A stretch of DNA of 64,000 nucleotides from CBDBES01 sp965204465 (GTDB taxonomy: Bacteria > Spirochaetota > Leptospiria > Turneriellales > CBDBES01), in assembly GCA_965204465.1 (NCBI GenBank), contig CBDBES010000002.1, positions 496,001-560,000 on the forward strand, in the 5' to 3' direction. Position numbers and translations under genes: made by a program. This document shows positions 17,941 through 27,432 of the stretch, one piece after another (position 1 is the first letter of the stretch; every line of letters starts with the position of its first letter). The notes below the pieces were generated by a model. The model saw only the letters and a list, made by a program, of their open reading frames with translations. It was not told the origin of the DNA and did not search any database.

Positions 17941-18166
17941 TCTACAAAAAATAGTTATTGTAGAAGATTACAAATAAATTAATAAATGATCTATATTTAT
18001 ATTTTTTGTGTCAAATTTTCCCAAGTTATTTTTGATCTATCTTTCCCATTAGCCTGGATACAATTCATGTATAGATTTAACTCAGAAACCATCATTTTAT
18101 ATTTTTCTTATAAAAAATAAAGAAAATAGTTGACTATACCATCAAAAAAGGAGAATAGGAGTAAAT

Positions 18167-18409
18167 ATGGCTGATTCTGAAAAAGACAATATAAAAGAAG
18201 TATATGTAGACAAGGACGACTGCACTAGTTGTTCTCTTTGTGCTGATACTGTGCCGCAGTATTTCCGTATGGATCCAGATGATCTGGCAGAGTCCCATAA
18301 TGAAGGAACAAACGTGAACAAAGCTCAAGTTGTTGCAGATGATCATACAAAAGTTCAGGAAGCTATTGATGATTGTCCTGGTGAATGTATTTACTGGAAA
18401 GAAAAATAG
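18167..18409 (+). CDS. Small 4Fe-4S ferredoxin
   Basis: 80 residues, acidic. Cysteines in CTSCSLC (about 19-25) and the distant CPGEC pair near 70-74 fit a single 4Fe-4S cluster ferredoxin of the CxxCxxC...CP type, an electron carrier. A good ribosome site (AGGAG) lies before the ATG. It stands alone, with 65 bases before the next gene; its redox partner is not evident. The 269 bases upstream back to the IS end hold nothing I recognise. Confidence 0.85.
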   Translation: MADSEKDNIKEVYVDKDDCTSCSLCADTVPQYFRMDPDDLAESHNEGTNVNKAQVVADDHTKVQEAIDDCPGECIYWKEK

Positions 18410-18474
18410 TTTTTTTCTAATTCTAACAGTTTTTTTGCCGTAATTTCGCCCCATATTTAGTAAACGGAGTCAAA

Positions 18475-19086
18475 ATGGATAAGAAAATTAAAATTTCATA
18501 TTTTTTAAAATTTTTATATTTACTATTTATCTCGGCAAATCTATCTCTATTCATTGCCTGTAAGACCACAGCAAAGAGGCTTGATCTGAAAAAAGATTTG
18601 GTGGCAGATACGGGTGAACTTACCCGCCAGGAATTAGAAAATTCGGCTATCAATTTGGCAAAAAAAATAAAAGCACATTTTGAACAGTCCCCTCGTAAAA
18701 AAGGTATTTTTGTAGCATTTCTACCTACCAGAAATGAAACTTCAGAAATACTAGCAACATCCGTTTTTGACAGCAGCATCGTAAAAAACCTTAGGCAGGG
18801 CGGCATCTATACAGTAAAGATTAAAAACCGTAAAGAAGTTCTAAAGGAATTTGAGTTTGCTCAATCGGGTTTGGGAGAGGGTAACCTTTCTATTGGTAAA
18901 CTAAAATCTCCTAATTTTCTTATAGAGTGTATCATAACCGAAAATATATTCAGGCATGGTGGGGATAAAATAGTAGAACAAGTCATCAATGTAGAATTAA
19001 CAGAAGTGGAGACTCTATTAGTAGAATGGTCAGATAGGATCATATACCGTAAGAAAGCAGTCTCTTCAAATTCAGTAGGTTGGTAA
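18475..19086 (+). CDS. LpoB-like penicillin-binding protein activator lipoprotein
   Basis: 203 residues with a signal peptide ending in FIACK (lipobox Cys near 25). The body resembles LpoB/PF13036: ELENSAINLAKKI, then KKGIFVAFLPTRNETSE, then a LKSPNFLIECIIT strand and VINVELTEVETLLVEWSD. In enterobacteria LpoB is an outer-membrane lipoprotein that reaches through the periplasm to activate the PBP1B peptidoglycan synthase. Here it heads a four-gene run; the next gene is a COG3014-like protein, a frequent LpoB neighbour. Partner PBP is not in the window. Confidence 0.8.
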   Translation: MDKKIKISYFLKFLYLLFISANLSLFIACKTTAKRLDLKKDLVADTGELTRQELENSAINLAKKIKAHFEQSPRKKGIFVAFLPTRNETSEILATSVFDSSIVKNLRQGGIYTVKIKNRKEVLKEFEFAQSGLGEGNLSIGKLKSPNFLIECIITENIFRHGGDKIVEQVINVELTEVETLLVEWSDRIIYRKKAVSSNSVGW

Positions 19087-19092
19087 TGAATT

Positions 19093-20514
19093 GTGCCGGA
19101 TAAGGTCTGCTTTTCTATTTTTAAGGCATTTTTTTTAAGTCTATTCTTATTTTCTTGTAGTACCCATTATACGGTTCGCATTAAAAAAGTAGAAGATTCT
19201 TTCTTCCAGGGTGATTTTGAAGAAGCAGTTGATTCCGCCAGGGGATTGGTAAAAGACTCTTCTAAAAAAGATCGTCTGCTTTATTTAATGGAGGTGGGGA
19301 TCATCTTTCATACCCAAGGCAATTATGAGAAAAGTAACCAGGTCTTTAAAGAAGCAGACATGTTAGCGGAAACTATTAGTAAAAGTGTCTCTAAAGAAAT
19401 ACTTGCCTTTTTGGTGAATGATTATCAAAAAAACTTTGTAGGTGAAAATTTTGAGAGAGTCCTGATCAAATTCTATATCTCTTTGAATTACATTCTAACG
19501 AATGACTTTGAAAATGCTAAACGTTATTTCAGAAAATTAAATTATGATCTTAAAAATATGAAATTCTTTGATTCTGTCTATAAACAAAATTTACTGGTTA
19601 GATATTTTGATGCCATTGTCTCCGAGTTACAAAAAGACTATAATAGCGCCAGGGTACAGTATAAAAACATAAGAAATTTCAAAGGTAAATATAATGTTGG
19701 TTCTGATCGGTATGTTCTAGCCATAAAAGAAAATTATGCAAAAGACATTCAAAAATATAAAACCAATAAAAAATTGATACGATCATTTGATCATAAATTG
19801 AAATCCAAAGAATACCATCCTAAAATGGGAGAGCTTGTTTTTATCCATCAGGCAGGCAAAAGTGTGGTAAAGCAATCTAGGGGACCTCTTTTAAAGGACA
19901 AAGTATTTGCCGCTGCCTTGCTTACTGCCATTAGAGTGGCATTGATCGGCAAAAGATCGGCCTTGAGTGCCACATCCATTATGTCCACCCTAGGACCTGC
20001 AGAAAACCCCATCCCGGTTTATAAATACAGAGGTGAGAAAAAAGACTGGGGAGTACAAGTTCACATAAATCAGAAAAACATGGGAAATATGTTTATAATG
20101 AATAATTTTTCAGAGACAGCCATCAAAAATTATAATGAAAATTATTCTGGATTAATAAGTAAAAATATAGCTTCTATCGCAACCAAGATAGTAGCCTCGA
20201 TAGTTGCCTCTAATGTAACCGAAAGCCTCGTGAATAGGGGTAAAGGAGGAAAAGATCAGGCAGTGGGCGTTTTAGCCGGGCTAGGGGCAGGTCTTCTTTT
20301 TGGTTTAGTAGTAGGGAGTACCATCAAACCAGATTTACGATGCTGGAGGTTGATCCCTTCTCATTTCGCGATCAAGCGTATTTTCCTGGAACCAGGAGAA
20401 TATGATATCAATATCATTCCTACCAGCGGGACTAGAATTCTAACAACAAATTATCCTCGTAAAATAACGATTCGATCGGGAGAAGTTTCTTTTATAAATG
20501 TAAGGACTTTTTGA
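19093..20514 (+). CDS. COG3014-like TPR lipoprotein
   Basis: 473 residues starting at GTG 19093, six bases after the LpoB-like gene. Signal segment ends LFLFSCSTHYT (lipobox Cys near 22). Residues about 30-230 form TPR-type helices (FFQGDFEEAVDSARGLVK, HTQGNYEKSNQVFKEADML). Residues about 245-330 have GELVFIHQAGKSVVKQS, which matches the COG3014 core, and a membrane-like AVGVLAGLGAGLLFGLVVGS near 375-395. The C-terminus (PGEYDINIIP, ITIRSGEVSFINVRTF) reads like a PEGA-type beta domain. Function is unknown; pairing with LpoB suggests a role in envelope assembly. Confidence 0.75.
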   Translation: MPDKVCFSIFKAFFLSLFLFSCSTHYTVRIKKVEDSFFQGDFEEAVDSARGLVKDSSKKDRLLYLMEVGIIFHTQGNYEKSNQVFKEADMLAETISKSVSKEILAFLVNDYQKNFVGENFERVLIKFYISLNYILTNDFENAKRYFRKLNYDLKNMKFFDSVYKQNLLVRYFDAIVSELQKDYNSARVQYKNIRNFKGKYNVGSDRYVLAIKENYAKDIQKYKTNKKLIRSFDHKLKSKEYHPKMGELVFIHQAGKSVVKQSRGPLLKDKVFAAALLTAIRVALIGKRSALSATSIMSTLGPAENPIPVYKYRGEKKDWGVQVHINQKNMGNMFIMNNFSETAIKNYNENYSGLISKNIASIATKIVASIVASNVTESLVNRGKGGKDQAVGVLAGLGAGLLFGLVVGSTIKPDLRCWRLIPSHFAIKRIFLEPGEYDINIIPTSGTRILTTNYPRKITIRSGEVSFINVRTF

Positions 20515-21338
20515 TGATTATTCAGTTTTTAAGAAATTATATTTTACTATTTCTTGCCATTGCATTCACCAGTAATATATCCGCCGATTCTCATAATGCA
20601 ACATATCTGAAAATCAGTCAAAAAAAAGAATTAGTCATAGGAATGTCCAAATTCAACCCCCCTTTAAATTTCGGTTCCTATGGCGTTGAATTCAGAATGG
20701 CAGAAGAATTAAGTAAATTTTTAGATGCAGAATTAAAAGTAATTTTTGTGGAATTACCCCAAATATTCACATTCATACAGGAAAGTAAAATAGACATTGC
20801 CATTGCCGGCATTTCCAGAAATCTACCCAGAGCAAAAAAAGTTTGGTTTTCCATCCCCTATTTAAAAACTCCCCAAGGGGTGTTAGTGAATAAAAGACTG
20901 TTACCCAAAGAACGATTCGGAGAGGTATTTGAAGAAAAATTAGTCAATACTGTGCAAGACCTGACAAAATTACCCGGCCTGAAATTGGCCGTGAAAAAAG
21001 GAAGTATCTATGAGAATACTTCCCTTGAAATAGATAAACTAGTCGTTAATGATTATCAAAAGGCCTTTCTTATGTTGCAGAATGGCAAAGTAGGGGGGGT
21101 ATTGTATGATTCTTTGCTTCTTCAATATTTGTGGAAACAAACTCCTTCCTGGAAATCCAGATTTTCCTTATTTATAGAACCTGATCACTTTGAGGAATTT
21201 TGTATTGCTCTACCCTTTGGAGATATTGTGCTTAAAAATCAGGTAGATACCTGGATTGCAGAAGCCATTAGGAATAAACTTATCGACAAGTGGCTAAAAG
21301 AATTTCTAAAAAAGCCCCATGAGGTCATTCTTGAATAG
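20514..21338 (+). CDS. Periplasmic solute-binding protein, family 3 (SBP_bac_3)
   Basis: About 274 residues. ATG at 20514 overlaps the previous stop; a TTG lies just before. Signal peptide ends near SNISADS. The body follows the amino-acid-binding fold: KKELVIGMSKFNPPLNFGS, FRMAEELSKFLDAELK, then FIQESKIDIAIAGISRNLPRAKKVWFSIPYL. No permease or ATPase gene is adjacent, so it may act as a receptor or sensor component rather than a transporter subunit. It ends 20 bases inside the next gene. Confidence 0.82.
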   Translation: MIIQFLRNYILLFLAIAFTSNISADSHNATYLKISQKKELVIGMSKFNPPLNFGSYGVEFRMAEELSKFLDAELKVIFVELPQIFTFIQESKIDIAIAGISRNLPRAKKVWFSIPYLKTPQGVLVNKRLLPKERFGEVFEEKLVNTVQDLTKLPGLKLAVKKGSIYENTSLEIDKLVVNDYQKAFLMLQNGKVGGVLYDSLLLQYLWKQTPSWKSRFSLFIEPDHFEEFCIALPFGDIVLKNQVDTWIAEAIRNKLIDKWLKEFLKKPHEVILE

Positions 21339-22620
21339 ACTAAGTGTTTATCTTATTTCATTCTTATCAGTCACGACAGTTATTTTAGGAAACGAGATAC
21401 TAGATAAAATCGATTTTTCTGGTTTTCTTAGAACCAGATTCTGGGTACTTTATACTCAAAATGCTCTGGCAGGTAGAAATCTTCCTGAAGATAGAAAAAA
21501 TCAGACTGTCTATCAAGATATTTTCTTTAGAAATCGTTTCAAAATATCAGTTCTTCCGCAGGTGCATATAGGTTCTGTTTTTGATATTTTTACCGTATTT
21601 GGCGGGAAAAGTGAAGGGGACATAGAAATCACCGGGGGAGCTTTAGACCAGTCTGGTTTTAATATATCCACCAGAAACCTATATTTAGACATAGAATTCC
21701 CTTTTGATATTCTAATCACCGTTGGATTACAACCATTTAGTCTTCCGGATGGGTTTATATTGGCAAAAGATGGTGCTGGAATCAAATATGACCATAAAAT
21801 AAATAAATACCTGAATTTATATGCCTTTTGGATCAAAGCTATTGAAAATTCTCTAACCGATTCAAATCTGGATGGATTTGGAGATTTTTCTTTAAAAGAT
21901 AATGATATATATTCTATTGGCAATGAATTATATTGGAGGGGGAAGTTTAAAACGGATCTTTATTATATCTTCCAGAATGACGGAGCCTCTGGCGATTTTG
22001 AGAAAGGCCAATTTGGCTGGGTTGGTTTTAAGATATATAATTTTCACGAAAAACTAAATTGGTCTCTGGCCATGATATTGAATCATGGTTCGGTAAAAAT
22101 AGATAGTCAGCAGGATGACATGAATATCCTCGCAGGATTATGGTCTTTAGAATTGGAATACCAAATTGAAGATTTTGATATTGTGATCAGCCACAGAGGG
22201 GCTACGGGAGACATACGGAAAAAGTATATGGAAAATTCATTTCAAACCGTTTCTCATTCTTCTGGGTATTCCTATATTTTTTTAGATGACTCAGGCGGTG
22301 TTTCTATAAGAGAAGGAGGAGAATTATATGGAACCTATGCATTTGGCGCCGGATTGAATGTTCACCCACTCGATGAGTTTAATATTTTATTGAAATATAT
22401 TCACTTTCGTTCTTTTCATAAAATTGAATATGAAAATTTAAATTCAGATCATCTAGGCAATGAAATAAATTTATCTTTGGAATATAAATACCTTGAAAAA
22501 GTACAATTTACTCTGGCCACAGGATTCTTTTTCCCAGGCAGAGGTTATTCCAATTGGGCCCAATATAATTCTGATGAACCGATCTATGAAGTCCAAATTG
22601 CATGTAGGGTTGATTATTAA
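21319..22620 (+). CDS. Outer-membrane beta-barrel protein, unidentified
   Basis: 433 residues with a signal peptide (about 1-25, ending near VILGNE). The rest is a chain of amphipathic strands ending in aromatic residues (SGFLRTRFWVLY, YLDIEFPFDILITVGLQPF, FGAGLNVHPLDEFNILLKYIHFRSF) and a C-terminal IACRVDY, typical of a barrel closing strand. It resembles alginate-export or phosphate-type porins in shape only; I cannot name a family. Overlap with the solute-binding gene suggests that the two work together, perhaps in uptake across the outer membrane. Confidence 0.7.
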   Translation: MRSFLNRLSVYLISFLSVTTVILGNEILDKIDFSGFLRTRFWVLYTQNALAGRNLPEDRKNQTVYQDIFFRNRFKISVLPQVHIGSVFDIFTVFGGKSEGDIEITGGALDQSGFNISTRNLYLDIEFPFDILITVGLQPFSLPDGFILAKDGAGIKYDHKINKYLNLYAFWIKAIENSLTDSNLDGFGDFSLKDNDIYSIGNELYWRGKFKTDLYYIFQNDGASGDFEKGQFGWVGFKIYNFHEKLNWSLAMILNHGSVKIDSQQDDMNILAGLWSLELEYQIEDFDIVISHRGATGDIRKKYMENSFQTVSHSSGYSYIFLDDSGGVSIREGGELYGTYAFGAGLNVHPLDEFNILLKYIHFRSFHKIEYENLNSDHLGNEINLSLEYKYLEKVQFTLATGFFFPGRGYSNWAQYNSDEPIYEVQIACRVDY

Positions 22621-22621
22621 A

Positions 22622-23497
22622 TCAATTCTGAAAGTTATCTCTGTAATCAGGAACAGTAAGGTCTTGGGTTCGTACCATTTCTTTAAGCCTTGAATGTATT
22701 CTTCCCTGAAAAAGAGAGCTTATTTCTTTTGGCTCTAAATTTGAGGTGATCAATGTTGGTTTTTCGAATTCATAACGGGTATCAATAAGTTCATACAGAG
22801 TTCTTTGTTCCCATGGGCTATCCTTTTGAACTCCAAAGTCATCTAATAGAAGGATATCTATCTGGCTCATCAAGGTGAATATATCTTCTGATTGACCGTA
22901 TAGATTAGATTCCTGGTTATAAGAAGATTTAAGGCGATTTAAAAAATCTCTGGTTATTTTAAGATATCTGACAGGGATTTGATAGCGATAAATACATTCA
23001 TTTAAAATAAGACAGCCCAAGAGGGTCTTTCCGGATCCTGGCCTTCCATAAAAATGCCAGCCCCTGATAAATTCTTCTTGTATATTCTTTACCTCTTGCA
23101 GAAAATGATATGCATTGTCTACCGCTTCGATCAAGCAATTTTCCACATTACTATCTTTGTGATGGGTATCGAACTCATCTATTAGGCGATAACGATATTT
23201 TGTTGGTATGTTTGACTCTGCAAAAAGCTGCTTGATTTTATTGATTTTATTTCTGGAATTACGACATGGGCAGGCTTTTAGCTCATGACTTTTAATATCG
23301 TAATACATATAAGGAGGCTTTTTATCACAAATACATTTTGCCTCTATGCAAGAACATATTTCCAGATAAGACATATTTTTTCTTTTCGTTGAAATGGAAA
23401 ATATAAATCCATTTCCCATGCAATGATCGCATATATTCTTACTCTTTAAAGGAAAGGATTGAATGTCTGGTAAGTGTTCAGGATTTGATAAGTTCAT
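22622..23497 (-). CDS. DnaC/DnaI-like AAA+ ATPase with N-terminal zinc-binding region
   Basis: 291 residues. Walker A is GRPGSGKT (near 146-153), Walker B ILLLDDFGVQ (near 213-222), and an arginine-rich GRIHSRLKEM near the end fits a sensor II/arginine finger. Helicase loaders of the DnaC/IstB class share this layout. The N-terminal 90 residues carry at least nine Cys in pairs (CDHC, CSC, CIC, CPC) that likely bind metal; similar Cys-rich N-termini exist in DnaI proteins. It converges on the outer-membrane protein gene, with stops two bases apart. Not next to a transposase, so a replication role is preferred over IstB. Confidence 0.8.
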   Translation of the reverse strand: MNLSNPEHLPDIQSFPLKSKNICDHCMGNGFIFSISTKRKNMSYLEICSCIEAKCICDKKPPYMYYDIKSHELKACPCRNSRNKINKIKQLFAESNIPTKYRYRLIDEFDTHHKDSNVENCLIEAVDNAYHFLQEVKNIQEEFIRGWHFYGRPGSGKTLLGCLILNECIYRYQIPVRYLKITRDFLNRLKSSYNQESNLYGQSEDIFTLMSQIDILLLDDFGVQKDSPWEQRTLYELIDTRYEFEKPTLITSNLEPKEISSLFQGRIHSRLKEMVRTQDLTVPDYRDNFQN

Positions 23498-23555
23498 ATT
23501 CTATAGGCATAAATTATTTACTTTTTACTTCGTCAAATGGTTAAGCAAATATATA

Positions 23556-23586
23556 TACAATAACCAATGCCGTTAGGCTGTACTTT
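23556..23586 (-). repeat. Solo copy of the IS481-end repeat
   Basis: Shares AACCAATGCCGTTAGGCTGT and ACTTT with the copies at 27433, 60320 and 17911, then diverges. No transposase is attached. Confidence 0.7.
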
Positions 23587-23593
23587 CAGGCAC

Positions 23594-23614
23594 TTTTTTT
23601 TTTTTACTTGACAT
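23594..23614 (+). promoter_or_regulatory. T13 tract joined to a TTGACA box
   Basis: Thirteen T, then ACTTGACAT (TTGACA 23609-23614). The same layout with T8 is at 33198-33213, upstream of another lipoprotein gene. A -35 element is likely; no convincing -10 is seen at 17 bases. Confidence 0.45.
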
Positions 23615-23716
23615 GTGTTATTAGATCAAGCATATGGATTCAAGTATATTTTGTTCTCTAAGGAAGAATAAAAAATGCTAAATTAGCAGTGCAACTGCTA
23701 GTGCAGTGCCCTTTGG

Positions 23717-24223
23717 GTGAAAACAAATAATTTATACAAAATCATGGCCGTAATAGTCATTCTATCCTTGCCATTCTGCAAGAGTAGTAAAAACGATCCA
23801 GACCCGGGTAATGGGGATACCCCAGGAATCACTTATGCACAACCAGATAACTCACCATTGCCTAATATGATCACACTTACAGAAACCGACGTAAATGTTG
23901 AGTATGAATACACGATTTCTTTGAATACCCAGCCTTCTGATGATGTAATGATCCAAATCAGTCTGCCTGCCATTGTTCCTGTTAATCTACAATTAAGCGA
24001 TGGTACCCAGACTGCTGATATGGCAAATGAATTTATCACCCTCACTTTTACCGATACTGATTGGAATAGTGCCCAAACGGTAACATTAACTCTTGCAGAT
24101 GATGATGTAGTCTCAGGGGATATTGTTCATGCCTCTACAAGTAGTGATTCTAATTATAATAACCAAAGCCATAGCATCCAGGTTATGACTCTCCAGGGAT
24201 CACTTATAGCACCAGCAGTGTAA
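23717..24223 (+). pseudogene. 5' part of a frameshifted repeat-rich lipoprotein
   Basis: 168 codons from GTG 23717 (an ATG at 23744 is an alternative). Signal peptide with lipobox LSLPFC (Cys near 21). One Calx-beta-like module follows (TLTETDVNVEYEYTISLNTQ, LTFTDTDWNSAQTVTLTLAD). The frame then runs out at TAA 24221-24223. In the next frame the missing residues PGITYSTSSVTLMEGGSHT are readable straight before the second open frame, so one base is missing near 24190. Together with 24229-26433 it is one gene. Truncation here would release only a 168-residue lipoprotein. The 101 bases from 23615 to the start hold no gene. Confidence 0.75.
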
Positions 24224-24228
24224 CTCTT

Positions 24229-26433
24229 ATGGAAGGAGGCAGCCATACTGCCCAATATACAGTAGTTTTAAATACCCAGCCTTCTGATGATGTAATGATC
24301 CAAATCAGTCTGCCTGCCAATTCCCCCGATAATTTAGAATTAAGCTCTGGTGGTGATATTGCTGACATGCCAAATGAATCCATCACCCTCACTTTTACAG
24401 ACGCTGATTGGAATAGTGCCCAAACGGTAACATTAACTCTTGCAGATGATGATGTAGTCTCAGGGGATGTGGATGTTACCATTGTTCATGCCTCTAGCAG
24501 TAGTGATCCTGACTATAATTCTATTCCCGTTTATAATCTAATGGTTACCACCCAGGACAATGAAATGCCCACGGTAACGATACCAACAATGGCGACTATC
24601 GACGAAGGAGATAGTACAGAAATAAGCGTATCCATTAGCCATGAGCCAGCACAAAATGTAGAGATAACATGGTCAGATGATTCTAGCGAGGCAAGCATAT
24701 CACCTGACATTCTTACATTCACACCAGGCAATTGGAATATTCCCAAGACTGCCATGATCACTATAACAGATAATGCTGCATTAACGGGAGACAGAACCTT
24801 CAATATTTCATACTCTGCCACGGTGTTAAATAGCACGAATCCATATAATGGAATTGCTATACCCAATACAACCATAACGATTATAGAAGATGAAACTTTA
24901 TGCGCCCAACCAGGTGCTGGTACAGAAGATGATTTTACCCCTAATATGGCGGGAGAAGATTATGGCGCTGGAACCCAATCAGATCCATACATTATATGCA
25001 ATGCAAGTCAATTACAAGCAATGAAAAATGGTCTGGATGCATTCTATGAATTAGGCCAGGACATAGACGCTTCTTCTATTACCGCTGAATATACCTGCCC
25101 CACAGGCGGCACTATGGATACATGCACAGGATTTCAACCCATTGGAAATTGCGGTGCAGATGGTATGTGCGGAGACAATCCATTTACCCCAGAAGATGAA
25201 TCCCTAGATGACATAGGTTTCACAGGCACTTTAGACGGAAAAGGATTCACCATAAGTGGTCTTACGATCAATATGAATCTTACCTCTGGTAACTCTGCTA
25301 CAGGCCTTTTCGGGGTTACATTGGGCGCCAATATCAGGAATATTGGCTTATTAAATGTGGATATTTCTTCTTCTTCTTCTTCTTCTTCTGATTCTTCTTT
25401 TTCTTATTTTTATTATTCTGCTGCAGGCGGCCTGGTAGGGTTCAATATTGGTAGTATAGCCAATTCCTATTCTACAGGGAATATTTCTTCTTCTTCTTAT
25501 GCAGGCGGCCTGGTAGGGGATAATACTGATGGTAGTATAGCTAATTCCTACTCTACAGGGAATGCTTTTTCTTCTTCTTCTGATTCTTCTTGGGCAAGCA
25601 GCTTGGTAGCGTATAATTTTAGTGGTAGTATAACCAATTCCTACTCTACAGGAAATGTTTCTTCTTCTACTGAAAGCGGCCTGGCAGGGGATAATTTTGG
25701 TGGTAGTATAACCAATTCCTATTATGATCAAGATACTTCAGGGCAGACTAATGCAACAGGCTCAGGTCTAGGTACTCTTACTTGTTTAGGGGGCTTCTCA
25801 ACTGTTCCACTTAATCCAGGTGATCCATCATTCACTACGAGTACATCCACTGATACAGGAACATGCGATGATGCAGATCCTACCATTTTCTTTAACTGGC
25901 AAACTCCTTTCGACATCGATAATGCAGATATGGATGATAACCCGGCCACTGGAACCGATGAATTTTCTGTTCGCTATGACAGTAATAATGACGGAAGTGT
26001 TACCAATATGGATAGCTTTATATGGAATTTTGGTACCACGTCAGAATATCCCTTTATAGCCTCTATCCCTCAAACGACGGATGAGCAGGCGGTAACAATG
26101 GCATCTGGTTTTTTACGTTTTTCAAATACTACCCCTGGAGAGCCTTCTGCTACTGACTTCGTATTTTTCTATGACATAGACGATGCTGCCACGAATATTA
26201 CCACTTCTGGTACAGGAGTTCAAGGCACTACCGCGGGTAATTATGTAATAGAAGATGCGGTGGATGCAGCTGGTGATGCTTTGACGGGCGCCGATCTGCC
26301 TACAGTGAACTCTTCAGGATTGATCACCCTCCCAGCCTTGCAAAACATCCGTGTTTTGCATCCATGGCAAAGACGCTCCATTTCGCAGGCATCCTTGCCT
26401 GCGTACCCAACCGATCGTCTCTCCCACAAGTAA
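24229..26433 (+). pseudogene. 3' part of the frameshifted lipoprotein: Calx-beta-like and GLUG-type repeats
   Basis: 734 codons. A second module almost identical in DNA to the one upstream (perfect blocks of 49 and 63 bp at offset 347), then two more modules (about 85-220), then a region from 225 starting with LCAQPGAG and holding SQLQAMKNGLD, a GTLDGKGFTISGLTI block and at least four GLUG motifs (AGGLVGDNTDGSIANSYSTG). GLUG repeats form beta-helix-like stalks in adhesins. Poly-Ser linkers come from TTC/TCT runs. The last 30 residues are Arg-rich and unlike the rest; they are coded by two DNA hairpins. Without its own signal peptide this part would not be exported unless the frame is restored. 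Confidence 0.75.
26341..26403. repeat. Two adjacent hairpins at the 3' end of the GLUG gene
   Basis: Stem CAAAAC/GTTTTG at 26341-26358 and stem CGCAGGCA/TGCCTGCG at 26384-26403. They are richer in G and C than the neighbourhood and resemble a REP-type or inserted palindromic unit. Confidence 0.6.
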
Positions 26434-26483
26434 GCTAGAAGAAGACAATAAGGGAAAAAAGATCATACAGATCCGTAGGGATT

Positions 26484-27047
26484 TTAGGTAGAATTGTACC
26501 ATTTTAAAATGAGTACTAAATATTTGCTTTCTGGATATTTATTTTTAAAGATATTCACTAAATAATTTATATCTGGATTTTTTTTTCTTGAATGATTCTT
26601 TAGATAATAGACTGAAATCAATTGCATCAATGCTTTTTGCTGTATCTCCGTAATTTTATTTAAATTTCTCTTAGCACGGTGAGATGTTATTTTTTTTAAT
26701 ACAGTAATGGCTTCTTCTAATCTGTTCATTTCAGTTAGTACATAGCCTTTTGTTAGTTTTAATCCAAATAAATGGATCGTAGATCCCCTGGAATTTTCGA
26801 TACCCTTATTCGCTGCCCATAATGCTTCCTTGAATCTACCAGCTAAAAAAGATCTTCTACTTAATTCATAATAAACTTTAGAAGGGAGGGTATGACGCCT
26901 ACCAGCAGACCTGACTCTTAGATAGGCGGTATTCATGTTTTTTTGTTTCTCTATATAATTAGAATTAATTTTAATGGCTTTTATTTCTTCAATAGAAATA
27001 ATAAGAAAGATATAAATGATCAGTTTAAAAAAATTATAAGAGGACAT
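26484..27047 (-). CDS. Exported TPR-like protein, unidentified
   Basis: 187 residues. A hydrophobic signal (about 5-25, FKLIIYIFLIISIEEIKA) is followed by helical pairs with the TPR pattern (YYELSRRSFLAGRFKEALWAANKGI, TKGYVLTEMNRLEEAITVLKKI, QLISVYYLKNHSRKKNPD). Role unknown; TPR proteins usually hold other proteins together, here in the periplasm. Convergent with the GLUG lipoprotein gene. Downstream of 27047 lie about 800 bases with no intact gene but with IS relics. Confidence 0.65.
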   Translation of the reverse strand: MSSYNFFKLIIYIFLIISIEEIKAIKINSNYIEKQKNMNTAYLRVRSAGRRHTLPSKVYYELSRRSFLAGRFKEALWAANKGIENSRGSTIHLFGLKLTKGYVLTEMNRLEEAITVLKKITSHRAKRNLNKITEIQQKALMQLISVYYLKNHSRKKNPDINYLVNIFKNKYPESKYLVLILKWYNST

Positions 27048-27308
27048 ATATTCTAATTACGGTAATTACATCGCTTATTCTTTAAGGAATTGCTTTCTTA
27101 AGAGATATGATGTGGAAATAAAAGCATCCATGTTTCGCACCTCAAACGATTATCTTGCTCAAGAGTAAGTTAAAAAGGGGCAAGGTATAAAGTACTATGT
27201 TTTTTATGCCTTTATAATTTTTTATAATAAGGCTGTATCTACACAACTTTCTTTCTAAAATCCTATCCACATCTGCTGTTCTATATTTCTCTCCTAAACA
27301 CTTGGCGT

Positions 27309-27379
27309 CCTGTATTGCTACGTAACACCATTCGGTGCAATGACCTTACCCCAAAAAAGAAAATAGGTAGCAATACAGG
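27309..27379. repeat. 13-bp perfect inverted repeat with 45-base loop
   Basis: CCTGTATTGCTAC (27309-27321) and its complement (27367-27379). The loop has a smaller stem (GTAACACC...GGTG/TTAC). Could be a miniature mobile element; no coding content. The rest of 27048-27467 shows nothing else. Confidence 0.6.
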
Positions 27380-27432
27380 AGAAGACTGAAAAAATAAAAA
27401 AGATCTATGTCTGTAGGGTAAGAAATTGTAGA

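Noticed and set aside
22622..23497. IstB transposition helper
   Set aside because: No istA or IS ends are adjacent, and the Cys-rich N-terminus fits a replication loader better.
23924..24468. Regular repeats considered as a CRISPR-like array
   Set aside because: Only two copies, long and coding, with in-frame protein similarity; no short spacers.
25351..25731. Arg/Ile-rich minus-strand open frame of 126 codons
   Set aside because: It is the antisense of the poly-Ser and GLUG repeats, kept open by their biased codons.
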